Source: Paraspadella gotoi (taxonomy: Eukaryota; Chaetognatha). From it: 64,000 nucleotides of DNA. Each line of letters opens with the position of its first letter. Positions within the stretch are counted from its first letter, which is position 1. Location: the NCBI GenBank assembly GCA_051294375.1, contig CM119270.1, forward strand, positions 20,854,417-20,918,416, read 5' to 3'. Below, piece by piece: positions 58,720 to 64,000 of the stretch. A model generated the notes under the pieces. The model was not told where the DNA came from. It saw nothing but the letters and a program-made list of their open reading frames with translations, and searched no databases. Both the position numbers and the translations under genes were made by a program.

Positions 58720-59060
58720 CGAAAAGCGATCCTCCGGGCTAAAATAAGTAAATTGCACGAAAAACGTAGCGTGAGGGGTCTTGGAGCGCCGGATTGGCAG
58801 CGGCGGAAAAAAAATGGATCGCTTCCACATCTCTGGTGAGACATTGAAACGACAAACGTGTAAGAGAGAGTTTGTGGATAAGCGCTAGGTGGGCTGAGAG
58901 TGCAATCCGTAACTTTCTTTAACCCCTCTAGCAGCCATGGACACGAGGTGCTTGGCTTTGGAACCAGGCTGAGAGTTTTTCTACGGCGGTTACGGTCGCT
59001 CCTCACGCTTCCAGCAGGTAGGTACACGGTACACGGTACCTAATGGCCCAAATATTTGCA
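58720..59060 (-). mobile_element. Second SINE-like copy, degraded head
   Basis: The minus strand contains CTCAGCCTGGTTCCAAAGCC, GCTAGAGGGGTTAAAGAAAG and CAGCCCACCTAGCGCTTATC, matching the core at 25,690-25,800 in the same order. The tRNA-like head is much weaker than in the first copy, although GGCCATTAGGTACCG aligns with its anticodon-arm side. Confidence 0.65.
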
Positions 59061-59239
59061 ATACCCGTACTACAGTACACGGAAATCCATCGGAAATGCA
59101 TTTGAAAAACTAGAAGGCACAAATATCAGGCGTCATAATTATTAAATTTTGTAATCATTAACATTATTTCATGTAGCCTGCGACCAAAGCATTGTTGCTT
59201 ACAGTAAGTCCGTTGTGAAATAAGTCCTGGGTCCTTGAA

Positions 59240-59665
59240 AAGATGATCCCCTAAATTTGTAGGCGGCAAAGTTTCCAGATCTCAAGCATGCGAGACAAAA
59301 ATATGCAATATGCCTTCCCTAGTGTCCAGTCAAAAGACTCAGGCGGTGACCGAGATGAGGTGTTGCTCTGCCCGGTAACTGCGTTCTGCTTTGGGTGATA
59401 TTACGAGCCAAAAGTTAGGTCTTTCTCCCTATCTTTGGTTTTTTTCTAATTCGACCTTCAATGTGCAACATTACTCTCGCAAATTAATAATTCTTGTTAA
59501 GACTTGAGCAATTGTTCGAACTCGGGTGTGTCCGTTAGTCAGATCTATTCAGATATTCAGTTGAATCTGACGGAGAACAAATCGAATCCATTTCTCTCCT
59601 CAAAAGTCGCAATCAACGCGAATCTCTACCAGAACAAAACTGTCAAATCGGGAGAAATAAAAACA
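59240..59665 (+). repeat. Direct copy of the palindrome-centre element
   Basis: Shares GGCAAAGTTTCCA, CCTAGTGTCCAGTCAAAAGACTC, TTGTTCGAACTCGGGTGTGT, ATCGAATCCATTTCTCTC and AAATCGGGAGAAA with 46,030-46,330. It contains an extra stretch of about 100 bases near 59,350-59,455. Class unknown. Confidence 0.8.
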
Positions 59666-60164
59666 AACTTACTCTAATGCGGCCCGGACCTGGTCGAGCA
59701 TAGTCGAGTGATAACCCCCCACCTTCGTTGAGACGTACAGAAAAGTTTATTTAAACTTGGCAATAAATTGGTTAATATATTTATAAATAAAGAATCGAGG
59801 TAGTTTAGAGTATTTTGATTAACTAATTAATTCGAAAATATGATTATATTTAATTATAAATAATTTTAAATCTCAATTTCTTTGAAAAACAAATAATTAT
59901 AAAGGACAATAAAAAAATGCTTAAACCCCATTCTATACATTTATTTTTAATTTTGCATAAAATTTTCTTATAAAATTGTATTAATGATAATTTATTGTTA
60001 TTGTATTTGTATCACCCACTACTGAAAACCTTTTCCCGCCTCTTTTATCTTGGGGTGTGGCTCACCAAACATCGAGAAGAGAAAAAGAAAAGAGAATTTT
60101 TCCCAACTCCCCCACCCGCCTCCTTCTTTACGCCCCAACCAACTCCACTCCTTTAAGTCGCCTC
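59666..60164 (+). other. AT-rich DNA, no gene seen
   Basis: Starts with a CGGCCCGGACCTGG stretch resembling the CACGGCCTGGCAATAG motif at 44,935. The rest is AT-rich with no support for a gene. Confidence 0.55.
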
Positions 60165-60485
60165 ATCCTGTTTCTTTTTCTCCCGTTTTCTGTTTCTTCC
60201 TGTTTCTGTATTTTCCTGTTTCTCTTTCTTCCTATTCGTATTTTTATTTCTGTTTCTTTTTCTGTTTCTTTTTGTTTATTTTTTTTGCCTGGTTCTCTTT
60301 GTTTCTTTATTTTTCTGTATTTTGCTGTTTCTTTATTTTCCTGTTTCTGTTTCTCCTGTTTCTGTATTTTGATGTTTTTGTTTCTTCCGATTTCTATATC
60401 TGGCTGTTTCTGTTTCTTGCTGTTTTTGTTTCTTCCTGTTTCTCTCTCCCTCTGTTTCTGTTTCTCCCTGTTTCTTTTTTTTTCT
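60165..60485 (+). repeat. TTTCTGTTTCTTCCTG minisatellite
   Basis: About 25 diverged units of 10-16 bases, all variations of CTGTTTCTNTTTC. The Phe/Leu-rich frame across it is a translation artefact. Confidence 0.8.
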
Positions 60486-60669
60486 TTTTCCTCTACAAAA
60501 AAAAAACCTATAAAAATCCCTAAAAGAGTTTTTTTTCTCTCCCAACTGTTTCCCTTCTTTTTTTATTTCTCTTTTTTTCTGCGCCATTTCGTGTCCCGAG
60601 AAAATTCGTCTCAAACTGATTTCACTTTTTTGAGGGGAAAAAAAGGAGGGAAAAGGAGGATGGCGGGAA

Positions 60670-60875
<206 letters not shown>

Positions 60876-61570
60876 AGAGAGAACATTCAAAATCAGACAA
60901 GTATGAAAGTGGGAAATTGATTCGGAAAAATCGCGTCGCAGTTTCGAATATCGCGATGCTTGCTCTGGCCCCGCGCTGCTTGCTCTGGCCCCGCGCTGCT
61001 TGTCCTTTGCTAAGCTTGCTAAATCAACGCTTTAAGTAAGACGGAAAACGCAGCTGGCGCTGAATATGCAAAAAGTCGAGACCATGTGAAATTTTCTCTT
61101 GGAATATGCAATAAAATATGCGATAGCATATTGCATGTCTGATGTAGAAGTAGATTTTAGTCTAGAAAAAAAAATATTGCGTACAATAATGTTATTGTAT
61201 TAGCTAATTTATTCCAGTAATTATTCGAATTAGTTCTGATTAAATGTTAGATGTTGATGTTAGTTATTTAGAATTTCTATTAATAGATTTAAAACAAAGT
61301 TGTAGTCTTCAAATGACGACTGAGCGTTAAGAGTTACGATCGTCGCCAAATCTCTGCGATTAATGTAATAAATTAAAATTTATTTCCCCAATAAATTCTA
61401 AAAATTTTTGGGGAGAAAAATCGGGAATTCAAACGAAGAGAAAAAGCAAAAAGGAAATTCAGTTGGCGGTTGAGCTGGTGAAATGAAAAGTTGTAATGAT
61501 GAAAAAGGAAAGTATTTAATATTACTAATTCACAATTTATTCGATGAATTTTATGGTAAATGTAATATTT
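60876..61570 (+). other. Unassigned DNA with a 24-bp tandem duplication
   Basis: GCTTGCTCTGGCCCCGCGCT occurs twice in tandem at 60,958-61,000. Otherwise AT-rich; no gene seen. Confidence 0.6.

Positions 61571-61625
<55 letters not shown>
61571..61625 (+). repeat. (GA)n microsatellite
   Basis: About 26 GA units. Confidence 0.97.
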
Positions 61626-61626
<1 letters not shown>

Positions 61627-62473
61627 ACCTGAGGGAGGGAGAGAAAAATCCTCCAACAAAAAAACGAATTTTAGGATTAAAGAAATTCGCTTTCTTTTTT
61701 TTCAAAGGAACTTTCAAAATAAACTTTATCTGCACCCACTAGATCTTAACTTGCACCTGCTCTTCTACAAAATAGTATTGATATTTTTTAACAAGTATCT
61801 TTTCTTTATTTATTTTATTCTATTTCTTATTCTATGTCTTCATATAATAAAAGCATTTTAATCATTTATCATTTATCGAAAAACAAAATAAAATTGTTTT
61901 GATTTATAAAATACAGTTGCAAGTATCAAATGTTATTAGTGACGCAGTAACAGTTCAGTTTAAGCTCTTGGGAGTGATTTACATGTATTGGCGCAGTCAC
62001 TGGTTTATTTATTTGTCGTCTCACAATTTTTAAGCATTATTTTAAAAAATGAATTTGGTACAACCAATATAAAAATTATAAAATTAAATTAAATTAAATT
62101 TTGCATAAAATTATATTTAACATAATGGAGAAACAAGTAATAATATTAATATCATAACGTAATAACTTATTCAGTTCGATAATTGATAAAACTCGCGGAT
62201 CCGATTCCATTTTTGGTTCTGATTCCATTTGCGATGATAACATAAAAAGAAAGAAAAGGCAGGGATCACCTGTCTCGCCCTGATGCGGGGGGGGGGGAAT
62301 TCCTAATTCTAGTGAGGTTGTACTACGTAGTCCATTCTTGCTCTGACAGAAAAGAGGGAAGCCAGAAATGGGATTGTGCGTTCCTCCGCTAAGCCATTGC
62401 GCTACAGATTATTGCGACAACTATAATATTTCAAATAGATAAATAATAAAAGAAAAAAGACTCAACCAGGGAT

Positions 62474-62478
<5 letters not shown>
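61626..62478 (+). other. AT-rich DNA, possible tRNA-related fragment
   Basis: The minus strand of about 62,280-62,408 reads TGTAGCGCAATGGCTTAGCGG, which resembles a tRNA A box, and ends near GAATTCCCCCCCC. It could be a SINE head of another family, but no convincing B box is present. No gene otherwise. Confidence 0.3.

Positions 62479-62560
<82 letters not shown>
62479..62560 (+). repeat. (CT)n microsatellite
   Basis: About 41 perfect CT units. Confidence 0.97.
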
Positions 62561-62562
<2 letters not shown>

Positions 62563-63640
62563 CCCCTCGGAAAAAAAGCTCTCCTTCTGGCGCCCACATC
62601 AACATGATAAATGTCGACGCTACGAAAAAAAAAAAGATGAGAGGATGAATTCGGAAGGAAAAAGATAAACGGAAGGGCGAGCATGGTCTGTTATGGCGGG
62701 GGGAAGGTGTGGGTCATAGGGCGAATAGAAGGGGTTCAGTGGATGTAGAAAGGTACCGTGGGGATTGGGGTACCTGGAATGCTGGTCTGTTGTAGGGTCG
62801 CAGGAAGGAAAGGTATGAGTATTCTTGAGCATTCGCCCAGGTGGACTGATCTGATGAACACCTGAGCTTCTGAGCATCGTTTTATTTTTGAGTTTCAGTT
62901 TATCTTTCCTTGGTTCTCATACTAATGTTCCCCCCCCGGTTTAAAGTTCCATCTTTGGAGCATCCTAGTATCTCTCCAGTATCAAGAGATCTGAATCCGC
63001 AGTATCGCGGCATCTTTCCCTCAGTTCCGCTACCGTTCGCCCTTCTTCAACACCCAGCCTCCCTTCTTCACGATCTTTCACCAAATCTCACCGAATCTGT
63101 TTCTCTTTTTATTCATAAATCTTTTTTCCTGCCGCTGCCGACGCCCGCCGACACTTGCCGACTCTTTCCGACACCGCCCCTTCGACCCTGCCCGCCATTT
63201 CCTGTTTGCCCACCTGATTTCTTTCGCTCCATTTTCTCTGACGCTCGACGTCAAAACAGAAGTGAAACCTGGGAAGCGATAAAACCTCAAAAGAGAGAGA
63301 GATTGAATAAACGGGTCTGAATGCGGAATATGAATACAATACAATTCGAATTCTATATACAATCGTGAGTCTAATATTTAATCGGAATCTCATGCTGAAT
63401 ATAAATATCTTTTTGTTTCCTTAATACGATTTATGCATGACAAAATAGATAGAAAATGAAATACCTAGCTTGAGCGGGCGATAATGATTGCAATACCTCA
63501 ATTTCAATAATTAAAAAAAAAAAACCAATCGGGGAGAAAGAAATCTAATCGGGAAAAACTCGACATCTCGTTAAAAAAAAAAAATTGCGTCTAATTACTA
63601 TGGCCAGATCTAATTAGAAGTGAGGCCAGACATCGATGCA
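62561..63640 (+). other. Mixed-composition DNA, no gene recognised
   Basis: Better-balanced composition than the flanks, with open frames of 85-136 codons on both strands, but none with splice context or recognisable motifs. A GCCGACxCC(C) theme repeats near 63,130-63,180. Confidence 0.5.
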
Positions 63641-63689
63641 AAATGGCCACTTTTTCGATTAAAAAACAGAAAAAACCTCTTGGCCACTG

Positions 63690-64000
63690 AGCAATAGCTT
63701 GGTTGGATTGGAACCGACTTTGCTTGTCAGATCTGCTTGGATTTGATTGGAACCGACTTTGCTTGGCAGATCTGCTTGATTGAAACCGACTTTGCTTGGT
63801 AGATTTGCTTAATTGGAACCAACTTTTCTTGGTAGATCTGCTTAATTGGAACCGATTTTCCTTGGTAGTTCTGCTTGATTGGAACCGACTTTTCTTGGTA
63901 GATCTGCTTGATTTGAACCGACTTTGCTTGGTATATTTGCTTGATTTGAACCGACTTCGCTTGGTAGATCTGCTTGATTGGAACAAACTTTGCTTGGCAG
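63690..64000 (+). repeat. 33-bp minisatellite running to the window edge
   Basis: Nine or so copies of GATTGGAACCGACTTTGCTT followed by GGTAGATCTGCTT, period 33-38. Because 33 is divisible by three, a minus-strand frame stays open as repeated RSTKQSRFQSS. That openness follows from the period alone. The array continues past the window. Confidence 0.9.

Noticed and set aside
62910-63320. 136-codon plus-strand frame in balanced-composition DNA
   Set aside because: No signal peptide, domain or splice support, and a competing frame of similar length lies on the other strand.

Overview
The window looks like a stretch of a large, repeat-choked invertebrate nuclear genome. There is no operon structure, coding sequence is confined to short exons bounded by GT/AG sites inside AT-rich DNA, and microsatellites are extremely abundant: (CT/GA)n, (GTC)n, (CTTT/GAAA)n and long polypyrimidine tracts. 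Such density is well known from decapod crustaceans and some molluscs, so a crustacean-like invertebrate is my best guess. That is an inference, not something the sequence proves. Long-read, low-polish assembly is likely: several duplicated blocks differ from their partner mainly by single-base indels, and four gaps are exactly 25 N. REGION BY REGION. 1-5,097 is an inverted repeat (arms about 1-2,050 and 3,035-5,097). Its 1-kb spacer is a reverse-complement copy of 11,105-11,990, including a frameshifted copy of a calsyntenin exon. 5,400-9,500 is non-coding: pyrimidine tracts, degenerate tandem repeats, a 17-bp minisatellite and (AATC)n. 9,700-11,090 is a satellite array of hairpin-forming units that switches orientation partway. 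11,755-15,320 holds five consecutive exons (+) of the extracellular, membrane-proximal part of a calsyntenin, the one clearly recognised gene; its 5' exons and its transmembrane/cytoplasmic exons are not visible. One of its introns carries a hammerhead-ribozyme-like motif of the kind found in Penelope-like elements, and another part of the same intron holds a GC-rich palindromic island. 16,330-23,590 and 26,153-33,480 are a direct 7.3-kb duplication; the second copy is riddled with indels. Each copy contains the signal-peptide first exon of an unrecognised secreted protein (22,062-22,334), and the copy at 32,066-32,326 is broken. A tRNA-derived SINE-like element lies between the copies at about 25,690-25,912, with a relative at 58,720-59,060. 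About 34,540-56,880 is a 22-kb imperfect palindrome centred near 46,030. Its arms carry a compound minisatellite, a roughly 60-bp core joined to (GTC)n, and include a 1.6-kb segment that appears essentially identical between arms. The block just outside the left arm (33,590-34,480) recurs just outside the right arm (57,190-58,013) in DIRECT orientation. 58,040-64,000 is repeat-rich intergenic DNA ending in a 33-bp minisatellite that runs to the window edge. HOW IT WORKS TOGETHER. There is no gene system here: one partial neuronal adhesion-type gene (calsyntenin), one orphan first exon, and a great deal of repeat architecture. The most interesting signals are structural: the hairpin satellite with its polarity flip, the hammerhead-like motif, the (GTC)n compound minisatellite and the nested palindromes. 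Whether the palindromes and the noisy duplication are real chromosome structure or assembly/read artefacts is the main open question; I lean towards artefact for the noisy copies.
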